Positions 44,249 through 52,733 are shown, counted from the first letter of the stretch. The stretch: 64,000 nt of DNA from Caldilineaceae bacterium (GCA_020634755.1 JACKBC010000022.1:39172-103171); one strand, 5' to 3'. Notes: generated from the letters alone by a model not told the origin. Translations and numbers: made by a program.

Positions 44249-45433
44249 TCACCGAGCCAATCCCCGCACCCCCTCAATCACCCGCGCCACCTCCTCATCC
44301 GTCAACCGGGGCGATAGCGGAATGGAAACCGTGCGTTCGCTGATCCACCGTGCGTTGGGGAAATCTGAGGGCTGGTAGCCAAAGGTCTGTTGGTAATAGG
44401 GGTGAAGGTGCACGCTCACATAGTGCACGCCGGCGCCGATCCCGCGCTTGTGCAGTTCGTGTATGAACTGGTCGCGCGCAAGACCGCAACGCTCTTCGTC
44501 AATGAAGAGCGTGTACAAATGGTGGGCGTGGCGGGTGTTGGGTTCCACGGGCGCCGGCAGCCCTACGGGCAGATCGGCAAATGCCTCATTATAGAGAGCC
44601 CAGATCTGCTGGCGCCGCTGCCAGTTCGGCTCCACCCGCTTGAGCTGGTGAATGCCGATGGCCGCCTGAATATCCATCATATTATACTTGAAACCGGGAA
44701 AAAGTACCGCATAATGCTTGTAGCCGTTGTCGGAATAACGCGCCCAGGCGTCGTGGCTCATGCCGTGCAGACCGTACATTTTGATTCTGGCGGCAAAATC
44801 GGGATTGTTGGTGGTGACCATGCCGCCTTCGCCGGTAATTACGTTTTTGGTGACGTAAAAGCTGAAGCAGGTAAAGTGGCTAATATTGCCCACTTTGCGC
44901 CCGTTGTATGCCGCCTCAATGGCGTGGGCAGCGTCCTCAATCACGATCAGGTCGTGACGCCGGGCAATGTCCATCATGGCATCCATGTTGCACGGACGTC
45001 CGCACAGGTGGACGGGCACAATGGCCCGTGTGCGTGGCGATATGGCGTCTTCAATACGCTGAGGGTCAATCAAACAGGTGGCGCGGTCGCAATCGACCAG
45101 CACAGGCGTAGCGCCCACGTGGAGAATCGTGTTGACCGTGGCGCAAAAGGTCATGGGGGTGGTGATGACTTCATCGCCCGGCTTTAGGCCCGCCGCCAGC
45201 ATGGAGAGGTGCAGACCTGCCGTACATGAGTTGAGGGCCACGGCATGGTCGCAGCCAATGTAGCGCCGAAATTGCTCTTCAAACGCGGCCACCTTGGGGC
45301 CGGTCCCTAGCCAGCCCGAGCGCAGCGAATCGACCACTTCCGCCACTTCATCATCTTCGATCTGTGGCGCGCCAAAGACAATATAGTCATCTTGGGCATT
45401 ATTTTGATCATGGTGATGGGGCGATGTTTCCAT
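44249..45433 (-). CDS. DegT/DnrJ/EryC1/StrS family sugar aminotransferase
   Basis: This 394-residue PLP enzyme transfers an amino group, usually from glutamate, to a ketosugar nucleotide. The PLP-binding Asp is in VIEDAAHAI (Asp167) and the Schiff-base Lys is Lys196 in FSFYVTKNVITGEGGM. NSCTAGLHLSMLAAGLKPGD is the phosphate-binding stretch. Beside gmd and rmd, the natural guess is GDP-perosamine synthase (Per); other NDP-ketosugars cannot be excluded. ATG at 45433. It ends 38 bases before rmd and is probably co-transcribed. Confidence 0.85.
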   Translation of the reverse strand: METSPHHHDQNNAQDDYIVFGAPQIEDDEVAEVVDSLRSGWLGTGPKVAAFEEQFRRYIGCDHAVALNSCTAGLHLSMLAAGLKPGDEVITTPMTFCATVNTILHVGATPVLVDCDRATCLIDPQRIEDAISPRTRAIVPVHLCGRPCNMDAMMDIARRHDLIVIEDAAHAIEAAYNGRKVGNISHFTCFSFYVTKNVITGEGGMVTTNNPDFAARIKMYGLHGMSHDAWARYSDNGYKHYAVLFPGFKYNMMDIQAAIGIHQLKRVEPNWQRRQQIWALYNEAFADLPVGLPAPVEPNTRHAHHLYTLFIDEERCGLARDQFIHELHKRGIGAGVHYVSVHLHPYYQQTFGYQPSDFPNARWISERTVSIPLSPRLTDEEVARVIEGVRGLAR

Positions 45434-45483
45434 TGCAGCTTGCCAGATGACACTGTTTCTGCTTACATGACGTTATGGGGCGT

Positions 45484-45562
45484 GACTTACGCAAGCCTTA
45501 GTCAAAATTGGTTCGAATGCGAATGGGCTTCCTCTTGGTAATCCACAGGCGTTGCGTATGTC
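45484..45562. repeat. 79-bp mini-element with TTACGCA ends (family A, copy 2)
   Basis: The left end is GACTTACGCAAGCC and the right end TGCGTATGTC, one base off a perfect inverted repeat. Length (79 bp) and the right-hand half TTGGTAATCCACAGGCG match the copy at 12742. It lies between the aminotransferase and cysNC. Confidence 0.8.
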
Positions 45563-45576
45563 GTATGGGGAAAATA

Positions 45577-45634
45577 ATAGCCACAAAACACAGAATTCAC
45601 AAAATAGCCATGAATTTTGCGTTTTTGTAGCTAT
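45577..45634. repeat. Hairpin downstream of cysNC
   Basis: ATAGCCACAAAA...GAATTCA pairs with TGAATT...TTTTTGTAGCTAT around an 11-nt loop. It lies 18 nt after the cysNC stop on the minus strand and could act as that gene's terminator, because T residues follow on that strand only weakly. Confidence 0.5.
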
Positions 45635-45651
45635 TTGTCACTTTTTTGATG

Positions 45652-47610
45652 TTACACCCCCAACAACCCCCGCCGCGTCAGTTCATCCACAATTTGATTC
45701 ACGCACTCTTCTACGCTGTGGAGATCTGTTTCCACGACGATCTCGGGATGCGTGGGTTCTTCGTACGGTGAGGAAACGCCGGTAAACTCTTTGATTTCGC
45801 CGGCCAGCGCTTTGGCGTAAAGCCCTTTGGGGTCGCGGCGCTTGCAGATTTCCAGGTCACACTTTACAAAAATTTCCAGGAAGCGCCCGGCCGGCGCCAG
45901 CGCGCGCGCCAGTTCGCGGTCGGCGCGGAAGGGGGAGATGAAGGTGCAGAGCGCCAAGTTGCCATTCTCGAAAAAGAGATGGGCCACCTCGCCCACGCGG
46001 CGGATGTTCTCCTTGCGGTCGGCGTCGGAGAAGCCCAAATCGCCATTGAGACCGTGGCGGACGTTATCGCCATCCAGCATCATGGTATTGCAGCGCATCT
46101 CATACAGCCGCTTTTCCAGCGCCTTGGCCACGGTCGATTTGCCCGAACCCGAGAATCCCGTAAACCAGAGCACGGCCGCCCGATGGCCGTTGCGCCGTTC
46201 GCGCATGTCGCGCGTGACGCTGCTGCTCTCCCACACCACGTCGCTAGAGCGTTGCCGGTCAACGGTGGGTTCCGGCTCGTGCGCCACCACTTCCTCTAGA
46301 TCGCGCGAGCGGCGCCGGATCATGCCGGCCGCCACCGTCACGTTGGTGTTGGGGTCAATGAGCACAAAGTTGCCCGTGCTGCGGTTGAGCCGGTAAGGGT
46401 CAAAATAGAGCGGGCGCGTGGTGGTGATCTTGGCGCGACCAATTTCGTTGAGGTGCAGCGTGTCAGCCGGTTCGCGGTGCAGCGTATCCACATCAATGCG
46501 ATAGTTGAGCTCAGAGATAAAGGCGCGCACTTGGTGCGTTGTGTGTTGCAAGATGTAGGACGCATTGGGGTTGAGCGGCTCTTCGTTCATCCAGCACAAA
46601 ATGCACTCAATGCGGTTGGAGACGGTGGGCAAATTCTTCTTGCGCACAATCATATCGCCGCGGCTCACGTCAATTTCATCGTTCAGGGTCAGCGTGACCG
46701 AGTCGCCCGCGGCCGCTTCGGCTAAATCGCCATCGAACGATGCAATTGATTTGATGCGACTTTCGCGCCCAGAGGGCAGCACCACCACCTCTTCATCCGG
46801 CGCAATGCTGCCGGAAGCAATCTGCCCGGCAAATCCGCGGAAATCCTGATGCGGGCGCAACACCATCTGGACGGGAAAACGGAAGTCGACCAGGTTGCGG
46901 CTGGCGCCCACGCTCACATTTTCCAGATAGTGCAGCAGCGTGGAGCCGCGATACCAAGGCGTATTGTCGCTCTTGTCCACCACGTTATCGCCGCGCAGGG
47001 CCGAGATGGGAATGAAGATCAGGTTTTGGATCGAGAGCTTGGAGGCAAAATCGGTATATTCCTCCACGATTTTGTCGTATACATCCTGGCTGTAATCGAC
47101 CAGGTCCATCTTATTGACCGCCACAATAATGTGGGGCAATTGCAGCAGCGAGGCCAAAAAGCCGTGGCGCTTGGACTGGGTCAACACGCCTTTGCGGGCG
47201 TCGATCAGCACAATGGCCAGTTCGGCGGTGGAAGCGCCGGTGACCATGTTGCGCGTGTATTGAATGTGCCCCGGCGTATCGGCAATGATGAACTTGCGTT
47301 TGGGCGTGGCAAAGTAGCGATAGGCCACGTCAATGGTAATGCCCTGTTCGCGCTCGGCGCGCAGCCCGTCGGTCAGCAGGGCCAAATCTACTTCTGCATC
47401 GCCGCGGCGCTGGCTCACCTGCTCAATGGCTTCCATTTGGTCTTCAAAAATGGCTTTGGAATCATAAAGAAGACGCCCAATGAGCGTGCTTTTGCCATCG
47501 TCTACGCTGCCGGCCGTCGTAAAGCGCAGCATGTCCATAGAAATGTAGCTGTCATCCACCTCGGCAGCCGTTGTCTGCGTCTGAATCTCAGAAATCGTAT
47601 CGATTGTCAT
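45652..47610 (-). CDS. cysNC: Bifunctional sulfate adenylyltransferase subunit 1 / APS kinase
   Basis: This 652-residue fusion has a CysN GTPase and a CysC kinase. In CysN, FTTAGSVDDGKSTLIGRLLY is the P-loop, IADTPGHIQYTRNM is G3 and AVNKMDLVDY is G4. From about residue 475, the kinase has WFTGFSGSGKSTVAKALE as P-loop and DGDNVRHGLNGDLGFSDADR binding APS. With CysD it makes APS and then PAPS. No cysH, cysI or sulfate importer is adjacent, and the gene lies among nucleotide-sugar genes. PAPS for glycan sulfation is therefore possible but no sulfotransferase is seen. Fusion length is normal. Confidence 0.95.
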   Translation of the reverse strand: MTIDTISEIQTQTTAAEVDDSYISMDMLRFTTAGSVDDGKSTLIGRLLYDSKAIFEDQMEAIEQVSQRRGDAEVDLALLTDGLRAEREQGITIDVAYRYFATPKRKFIIADTPGHIQYTRNMVTGASTAELAIVLIDARKGVLTQSKRHGFLASLLQLPHIIVAVNKMDLVDYSQDVYDKIVEEYTDFASKLSIQNLIFIPISALRGDNVVDKSDNTPWYRGSTLLHYLENVSVGASRNLVDFRFPVQMVLRPHQDFRGFAGQIASGSIAPDEEVVVLPSGRESRIKSIASFDGDLAEAAAGDSVTLTLNDEIDVSRGDMIVRKKNLPTVSNRIECILCWMNEEPLNPNASYILQHTTHQVRAFISELNYRIDVDTLHREPADTLHLNEIGRAKITTTRPLYFDPYRLNRSTGNFVLIDPNTNVTVAAGMIRRRSRDLEEVVAHEPEPTVDRQRSSDVVWESSSVTRDMRERRNGHRAAVLWFTGFSGSGKSTVAKALEKRLYEMRCNTMMLDGDNVRHGLNGDLGFSDADRKENIRRVGEVAHLFFENGNLALCTFISPFRADRELARALAPAGRFLEIFVKCDLEICKRRDPKGLYAKALAGEIKEFTGVSSPYEEPTHPEIVVETDLHSVEECVNQIVDELTRRGLLGV

Positions 47611-47631
47611 GATTGCATATAAACCCTGTTA

Positions 47632-47738
47632 GATTTACGATTTTTGATTTACGAAGTCGCCTCTTAACGCCCCTTTCCGGCAAGAAGAGGGGCCGGGGGG
47701 GAAATAAAATCGTAAATCGTAGCTCGTAAATCAAAAAT
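47632..47738. repeat. Inverted-repeat element between cysNC and cysD
   Basis: ATTTTTGATTTACGA (47640-47654) and its exact complement (47724-47738) flank a GC-rich centre (CCCCTTTCCGGC...GAGGGGCCGG). A further GATTTACGA/TCGTAAATC copy lies at each side. The right arm supplies the last two codons and stop of cysD. The element separates cysD from cysNC but lies inside what must be one operon. Confidence 0.75.
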
Positions 47739-48636
47739 ATCCTTGTTTTTTGCGATCTTCCATGGCGGCTTCCGAGCGCTTGTCGTCAGCGCGGGCGCCC
47801 CGCTCGGTCACGCGCGCCGAAGCCACTTCTTGAATAATATCGGCCAGCGAACTGGCGGTTGATTCAACGGCGCCGGTGCAGGTCATGTCGCCAATGGTGC
47901 GGAAGCGCACGATCTTATTCTGCGGCGTTTCGCCATTTTGCGGCTGCACCACGTCGGAGACGGCCAGCAACACACCTTCGCGCACAAATACATCGCGCCG
48001 GTGCGAGAAATAGAGCGACGGCATTTGGATGCCTTCGTGATAAATATATTGCCACACGTCCATTTCAGTCCAGTTGCTAATGGGGAAGACGCGGAAGTTC
48101 TCGCGCGGATGCTTGCGCCCGTTGTATAAATTCCACAGCTCGGGACGTTGATTTTTGGGGTCCCACTGGCCAAACTCGTCGCGGTGCGAAAAGAAGCGCT
48201 CTTTGGCGCGCGCCTTCTCTTCATCGCGGCGGGCGCCGCCCATGGCGGCCTCAACGCGTAGCTCGCCCAGCGCGTCCAGCAGCGTGACGGTTTGCAGCGC
48301 GTTGCGGCTGGCGTTGGGGCCGGTCTCTTCAACGGCGCGGCCCTGGTCAATCGAATCCTGCACATAGCGCACAATGAGCTGTACGTCTAGTTCGTCCACC
48401 AGCTGGTCGCGAAATGCCAATGTTTCCGGAAAGTTATGGCCGGTATCAATATGCAGCAGCGGGAAAGGAATGCGGCCCGGATAAAAGGCTTTGCGCGCCA
48501 GGTGCGCCAGCACAATCGAATCCTTGCCGCCAGAAAAGAGCAGAATCGGCCGCTCAAACTGCGCCGCCACCTCGCGCATGACGTAGATGGCTTCCGATTC
48601 CAGTTGTTTCAAATGAGAACGGAGATAAGTTGTCAT
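47731..48636 (-). CDS. cysD: Sulfate adenylyltransferase subunit 2
   Basis: This 301-residue protein is the ATP sulfurylase catalytic subunit, joining sulfate and ATP to give APS with CysN driving the step by GTP hydrolysis. RPILLFSGGKDSIVLAHLAR is the PP-loop, FPLLHIDTGHNFPETLAFRD, AAMGGARRDEEKARAKERFF and FPISNWTEMDVWQYIY are standard CysD blocks. ATG at 48636 is preferred over a TTG nine codons upstream. It lies 120 bases upstream of cysNC. The 3' end runs into an inverted-repeat arm. Confidence 0.95.
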   Translation of the reverse strand: MTTYLRSHLKQLESEAIYVMREVAAQFERPILLFSGGKDSIVLAHLARKAFYPGRIPFPLLHIDTGHNFPETLAFRDQLVDELDVQLIVRYVQDSIDQGRAVEETGPNASRNALQTVTLLDALGELRVEAAMGGARRDEEKARAKERFFSHRDEFGQWDPKNQRPELWNLYNGRKHPRENFRVFPISNWTEMDVWQYIYHEGIQMPSLYFSHRRDVFVREGVLLAVSDVVQPQNGETPQNKIVRFRTIGDMTCTGAVESTASSLADIIQEVASARVTERGARADDKRSEAAMEDRKKQGYF

Positions 48637-48854
48637 AACAGGTAAAACTCGTTTCTTAACCAACTGGTTTGCAAAAAGCTGCGTTAAACTTTAACATCAA
48701 CATATGGCGTGGCGCGTGAACCGGATAAGATACTTGTTTCGATTCAAGTGGCGCTATCGGTATACGCACTACGTACTACGCCATACCCAAAACCCAATCC
48801 GAACCAGGTGACCCAATCACACCCTAAACTGGTTCCCGTAATATACAACAGAAT

Positions 48855-50186
48855 TTATGCTGTGACCGGAATGCGATGTCCGGCGTCTTCCGCGCTGTTC
48901 GCCGCGGGCGTATGTTTGCGCTCGGGGCTAAAAACGCGTCGTGTATCAATGATGAGGGCGGCGTTCTCAGCCATAAAGTGCCAATCATAGCTGGAATGGT
49001 CGGTGGCAATGACCACGCAGTCCGCCTGGCGCACGGCAGATTCCAGATCGACCACGGAGATCATGGCCATTTCGTCATGTGTAAAGTGGGGCACATGCGG
49101 ATCGTGATACTGCACGTTGGCGCCTTTTGCGCGCAGCAAATGGATAATATCCAGCGCCGGCGATTCGCGCATATCGCCCACATCTTTCTTATAGGCCACG
49201 CCCAGCACCAGAATATGGCTGTTTTTCACTGGTTTGGCCGCCTCATTGAGTGCGTCCTGCACCTTTTGCACCCAGTAGGCAGGCATACCGGTATTGATTT
49301 CGCTGGCCAGCTCGATAAAGCGCGCGTTGTACTTGACGCTTTTGAGCTTCCACGAAAGATAGTGCGGGTCCACGGGAATACAGTGACCGCCCAGCCCCGG
49401 GCCCGGGGTAAATTTCATAAAGCCAAAGGGTTTGGTGGCGGCGGCGTCCAGCACTTCCCAGGCATCCAGCCCCAGCTTTTCACACATGAGCAGCAGCTCA
49501 TTGGCCAGGCCAATATTGACCGAGCGGAAGGTGTTTTCAAAAAGCTTAGCCATTTCGGCGGCGGCGGGCGAAGAGACCGGCACGAGCGCGCCAATGGCTT
49601 GGCTGTAGTAGGCGCTGGCCACGTCTAAACAATCTGGCGTGTGGCCCCCCATGACCTTGGGCATATTCTCCACCGTCCAATCTGCGCGGCCGGGATCAAT
49701 GCGCTCTGGGGAAAAGGCCAAGAAGAAATCTTTGCCCACCTGTAAATCGGGATTGTGTTCCAGTAAACCGGGCAGCACGATTTCGGCTGTGGTGCCTGGA
49801 TAGGTGGTCGATTCCAACACGATGACCATGCCGGGATGCATGTGGCGGGCAATCTGCGCGGTGGCGCTCACAATGTAAGAGATATTGGGATCACCCGTTT
49901 TGTTGAGCGGGGTGGGTACGCAAATGGTAACGGCGTCGCACTGTGCGATGACGCGGTAGTCGCTGGTGGCCGCAATGGGACCAAGCGCCGCCGATGGCAC
50001 ATCTTCAATATACGATTCACTGCGATTGATGGCGTCGACCTTGTTGGGATCCAGGTCGATGCCGGTGACTTTGTAGCCCGCTTTGGCAAAGGCCACGCAC
50101 AGGGGCAACCCCACATAGCCCAGGCCAACCACCGCCACGTGCGCCCGGCGCTGCTCGAATTTTTCGATCAACTGCTGTTTATCCAT
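48855..50186 (-). CDS. Nucleotide-sugar dehydrogenase (UDP-GlcNAc/ManNAc/Glc 6-dehydrogenase)
   Basis: This 443-residue NAD enzyme oxidises the C6 hydroxyl of a UDP-sugar twice to give a uronic acid. HVAVVGLGYVGLPLCVAFAK is the NAD loop, AFSPERIDPGRADW and GPGLGGHCIPVDPHYLSW hold the substrate and catalytic Cys269, and VLGVAYKKDVGDMRESPALD is the C-terminal block. The GHCIPVDP and KDVGDMRESPA patterns point to the WbpA/WbpO/VipA group more than to UDP-glucose dehydrogenase. ATG at 50186 with AAGGAGCGA upstream. A family C element ends 35 nt upstream. There is a short non-conserved C-terminal tail. Confidence 0.88.
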   Translation of the reverse strand: MDKQQLIEKFEQRRAHVAVVGLGYVGLPLCVAFAKAGYKVTGIDLDPNKVDAINRSESYIEDVPSAALGPIAATSDYRVIAQCDAVTICVPTPLNKTGDPNISYIVSATAQIARHMHPGMVIVLESTTYPGTTAEIVLPGLLEHNPDLQVGKDFFLAFSPERIDPGRADWTVENMPKVMGGHTPDCLDVASAYYSQAIGALVPVSSPAAAEMAKLFENTFRSVNIGLANELLLMCEKLGLDAWEVLDAAATKPFGFMKFTPGPGLGGHCIPVDPHYLSWKLKSVKYNARFIELASEINTGMPAYWVQKVQDALNEAAKPVKNSHILVLGVAYKKDVGDMRESPALDIIHLLRAKGANVQYHDPHVPHFTHDEMAMISVVDLESAVRQADCVVIATDHSSYDWHFMAENAALIIDTRRVFSPERKHTPAANSAEDAGHRIPVTA

Positions 50187-50221
50187 AGATTTATCGCTCC
50201 TTGAGCCACTGTTATTTTGCC

Positions 50222-50309
50222 ATATTCAGTACACCGCAACGGTGTTGGCGATCTAGGCGTCGGCCCCGCCATTTGAATCCGACTCTCTCCATTGCGGTCT
50301 ACTAATATT
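50222..50309 (-). promoter_or_regulatory. Structured leader element, family C copy 5 (upstream of UDP-sugar dehydrogenase)
   Basis: On the minus strand it begins AATATTAGTAGACCGCAATGG and ends CCGTTGCGGTGTACTGAATAT. The outer stem keeps CGCAATGG with CCGTTGCG and the inner stem keeps GTCGG with CCGAC, although the loop sequence is different and shorter. It ends 35 nt before the ATG, with AAGGAGCGA in between. Confidence 0.5.
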
Positions 50310-50687
50310 GGATTCCCCATCCAATTACACAGACTTTTTGGGCGCAAAAATAACTCAATCAGGCTATCACATAAAAAGCGTCACCGTCAAGAGAGTTGTC
50401 CAAACAATAACAACTTTGTCAGGAAACTGTTATAGTTTTTCAACTACCTATACAAAACATATACGTCTCTCATACGTAGAGAGAGACATAGATAAAAAGG
50501 TGACTTTGCATCAAGTAGGCAGATGTAAATGAACCTCCAACTGTACGTAACCTGTCGACTATTATGTCGTCTTTTGTACTATAGTTGGATGAATAGTTAA
50601 GCCGTTTACGGTGGTCGAGGCATCAGGTATGCTTATCTTGCGGCAGGTTTGCGGCGCGTAAGCTCCATGTATTGCAAACAGAAACCA

Positions 50688-50722
50688 TAGAAACCGGATT
50701 TCTGCCAGAAAGCTGGTTTCTA
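50688..50722. repeat. Short hairpin before the M14 peptidase gene
   Basis: TAGAAACC and GGTTTCTA form an 8-bp stem with an inner TTCTG/CAGAA pairing. It ends 18 nt before the ATG at 50741. It resembles the small dispersed hairpins elsewhere in the window, but I found no second copy. Confidence 0.5.
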
Positions 50723-50740
50723 CGCCAAACCACTTTGTTT

Positions 50741-51736
50741 ATGATACACAGTTTGGGTAGACAAGTGTTCGATTCAATAATACATATATCTCAAAAACGA
50801 CGCACTCACCTGCGTAAATATTATGCAGCCTGGCTGCTCTTTGCTACATCCATTATTGGCATAGCAATAGGCGCTTTTAATAGTGCACCCGTGGTGGGCG
50901 CCCCCATATTTTCCACGTTTTTGCCCATTACAAGTCATGGTTCGGCTGTGGCGGCGCAGCCCATAATTCCCGCTGGCGAGCAGGTTGAGGGTGTTGCGTC
51001 TCAGCTCATTGGCGTTTCCACGGGGGGACATCCCATTCGCGCATATACCTTTGGCAATGGTCCGCAGCGCGTCGCTTTTATTGGGGGTATCCACGGCGGG
51101 TATGAATGGAACACGGTGCTGCTGGCCTATGAAGCAATTGACTACTTTACGCGTCATCCCAACGCCATTCCGCCCAATGTGACGCTGCAAATCGTCCCCG
51201 CCGCCAATCCAGATGGATTGCAGCTCGTCACCGGCTCCTTGAGCCGCTTTACGTCAGAGCAGGTGGCGGACGAAACCGAAGCCGGGCGCTTTAATCAGCA
51301 CAATGTGGATTTGAACCGCAATTGGGATTGCAACTGGGAGGCGGAAGCGTGGTGGGGCGTGCGCGAGATCAGCGGCGGGTCGGCGCCCTTTTCAGAGGTG
51401 GAATCGCAAGTGCTGCGCGACTTTTTGATGGACGGGAAGCCCGTGGTCGCCACCGTCTTCTGGCACAGTGCCGCCCCCGGCGTCTTTCCCGGCCACTGCA
51501 ACGGTCGTTTTGCCGCCGCCGATGCACTGGCTGAGGTATATGCCGCGGCCGCTGGTTATCCCCTACAGGCCGACTTCACCACATACACGGTCACCGGCGA
51601 CGCCACCGACTGGTTAGCGGCGCAAGGCGTACCCGCCATTGTGGTGGAATTGCAGACTCACGATCAGATTGAGTGGGATCAGAACCTGGCTGGCATGTTG
51701 GAGACGCTAAATTCTGTGAATCAAGATTTAGATTGA
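50741..51736 (+). CDS. Secreted or anchored M14-type zinc carboxypeptidase
   Basis: This 331-residue protein has one N-terminal hydrophobic segment (AWLLFATSIIGIAIGAFNSA) acting as signal or anchor. A compact M14 domain follows. IGGIHGGYEWN gives the His and Glu zinc ligands, FNQHNVDLNRNWDCNW the substrate Asn-Arg, TVFWHSAAPGVFPG the third ligand His, and AIVVELQTHDQIEW the catalytic Glu. It resembles the succinylglutamate-desuccinylase/D,L-endopeptidase-like M14 branch. A cell-wall peptide or a secreted-peptide target is inferred. ATG at 50741 is used; an upstream TTG at 50672 would add residues encoded by a hairpin. Confidence 0.8.
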   Translation: MIHSLGRQVFDSIIHISQKRRTHLRKYYAAWLLFATSIIGIAIGAFNSAPVVGAPIFSTFLPITSHGSAVAAQPIIPAGEQVEGVASQLIGVSTGGHPIRAYTFGNGPQRVAFIGGIHGGYEWNTVLLAYEAIDYFTRHPNAIPPNVTLQIVPAANPDGLQLVTGSLSRFTSEQVADETEAGRFNQHNVDLNRNWDCNWEAEAWWGVREISGGSAPFSEVESQVLRDFLMDGKPVVATVFWHSAAPGVFPGHCNGRFAAADALAEVYAAAAGYPLQADFTTYTVTGDATDWLAAQGVPAIVVELQTHDQIEWDQNLAGMLETLNSVNQDLD

Positions 51737-51770
51737 GTAAGCTGGTTGACTGACAATTTTTTTACCGCAA

Positions 51771-51829
51771 AGGGCGCCAAGATTCGCAAAGAATCCCTCA
51801 AGAGAATTCTTTGCGAATCTTGGCGCCCT
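51771..51829 (+). terminator. Perfect 24-bp hairpin after the M14 peptidase
   Basis: Arms at 51771-51794 and 51806-51829 are exact complements (beginning AGGGCGCCAAGATTCGCAAA) with an 11-nt loop. It starts 34 nt after the stop codon. It lacks a 3' T-run, though TTTTTTTACCGC precedes it, so on the opposite strand it would carry an A-to-T tail and could end a leftward transcript. A dispersed repeat is the other possibility. Confidence 0.65.
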
Positions 51830-51887
51830 AGTATGATGGATACGCAGCGCGGAACTCTGCCTATCTTCACGGTAGAAAGATTAACAC

Positions 51888-51967
51888 GACTTACGCAGCG
51901 CCCGTGGATGGCCAGGGAAGCATAACATACCTGATCTGCGGATTTTTCCTCTAGGCTTGCGTAAGTC
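51888..51967. repeat. 80-bp mini-element with TTACGCA ends (family A, copy 3, inverted)
   Basis: GACTTACGCAGCGCC at the left and GGCTTGCGTAAGTC at the right are the same two asymmetric ends as copy 1, in reverse orientation. The perfect inverted repeat is 10 bp. It sits between the M14 gene and livF. Confidence 0.8.
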
Positions 51968-52007
51968 CTAATTAAATGTGTCGGCCAAGCAGGTGAGTCG
52001 GTCTATA

Positions 52008-52733
52008 TCACCCGCCTAAAAATGCTCGTCGCACTTCCGGGTTCGCCAGCAGTTCGCGTCCGGTGCCTGCATAGCTGTTTTGCCCCAATTCCAACACATA
52101 GCCGCGATGGCTAATCTCCAACCCCTGCCGCGCGTTTTGTTCAATCATCAACACGGTCAGCCCAATCTCTTCATTGAGCCGGCGTACGCTCTCAAAGATG
52201 TTTTTGGTAATTAGCGGCGCCAGCCCTGCCGATGGTTCATCCATCAGCATTAATTGGGGTTCCCACATGAGGGCGCGGCCAATCTCCAACATGCGCTGTT
52301 CACCGCCGCTCATGGTGCCGGCATTCTGTTTGGCCCGCTCGGCCAGGCGTGGAAATAGCTCAAAAATGTAGCGAATGCGCTCGTTGACACGCGTCTGATT
52401 GGGCTCTAAATACATACCCAATTCCAAATTTTCGCGCACGGTCATCTGCGGAAAGACGCTGCGCAACTGCGGCACAATGGTAATGCCCGCTTTGAGCGCC
52501 TCTTGTGGACGAATGTTGGTAATATCTTGTCCACCGAACAGCACGCTGCCTTCACGCACCGGAACAAAGCCATACAGCGCCTTGAATACGGTCGATTTGC
52601 CTGCGCCGTTGGGACCAATGACGCACACAATTTCGCCCGATTGCACATCCAAACTCACCCCGCGCAATATGTCCAGATCAACCTGGTAACCAGCGTAGAT
52701 ATCGTGGACTTCAAGGAGGGGAGTTGGATTCAT
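52008..52733 (-). CDS. livF: Branched-chain amino acid-type ABC transporter ATPase LivF
   Basis: This 241-residue ATPase has Walker A VIGPNGAGKSTVFKALYG, signature TMSGGEQRMLEIGRAL and Walker B PQLMLMDEPSAGLAPLI, the last typical of LivF. It powers import with LivG, LivM and LivH. The start is ATG at 52733, one base after the livG stop, so translation is coupled. The operon order livH, livM, livG, livF is standard. No periplasmic/lipoprotein binding protein is encoded nearby. Substrate could be branched-chain amino acids, amides or urea. Confidence 0.92.
   Translation of the reverse strand: MNPTPLLEVHDIYAGYQVDLDILRGVSLDVQSGEIVCVIGPNGAGKSTVFKALYGFVPVREGSVLFGGQDITNIRPQEALKAGITIVPQLRSVFPQMTVRENLELGMYLEPNQTRVNERIRYIFELFPRLAERAKQNAGTMSGGEQRMLEIGRALMWEPQLMLMDEPSAGLAPLITKNIFESVRRLNEEIGLTVLMIEQNARQGLEISHRGYVLELGQNSYAGTGRELLANPEVRRAFLGG

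Larger units (their letters stand above)
50187..50740. other. Non-coding gap between divergent genes
   Basis: This gap holds a family C element (50222-50309), an AT-rich stretch at about 50340-50560 with a small GTCTCTC/GAGAGAGAC palindrome, and a hairpin at 50688-50722. A 74-codon open frame on the + strand starting at 50308 has no ribosome site or recognisable feature. Divergent promoters probably lie in the AT-rich part. Confidence 0.5.

Noticed and set aside
50308..50532. 74-codon open frame
   Set aside because: No ribosome site, begins inside a family C element, and the product shows no recognisable pattern.
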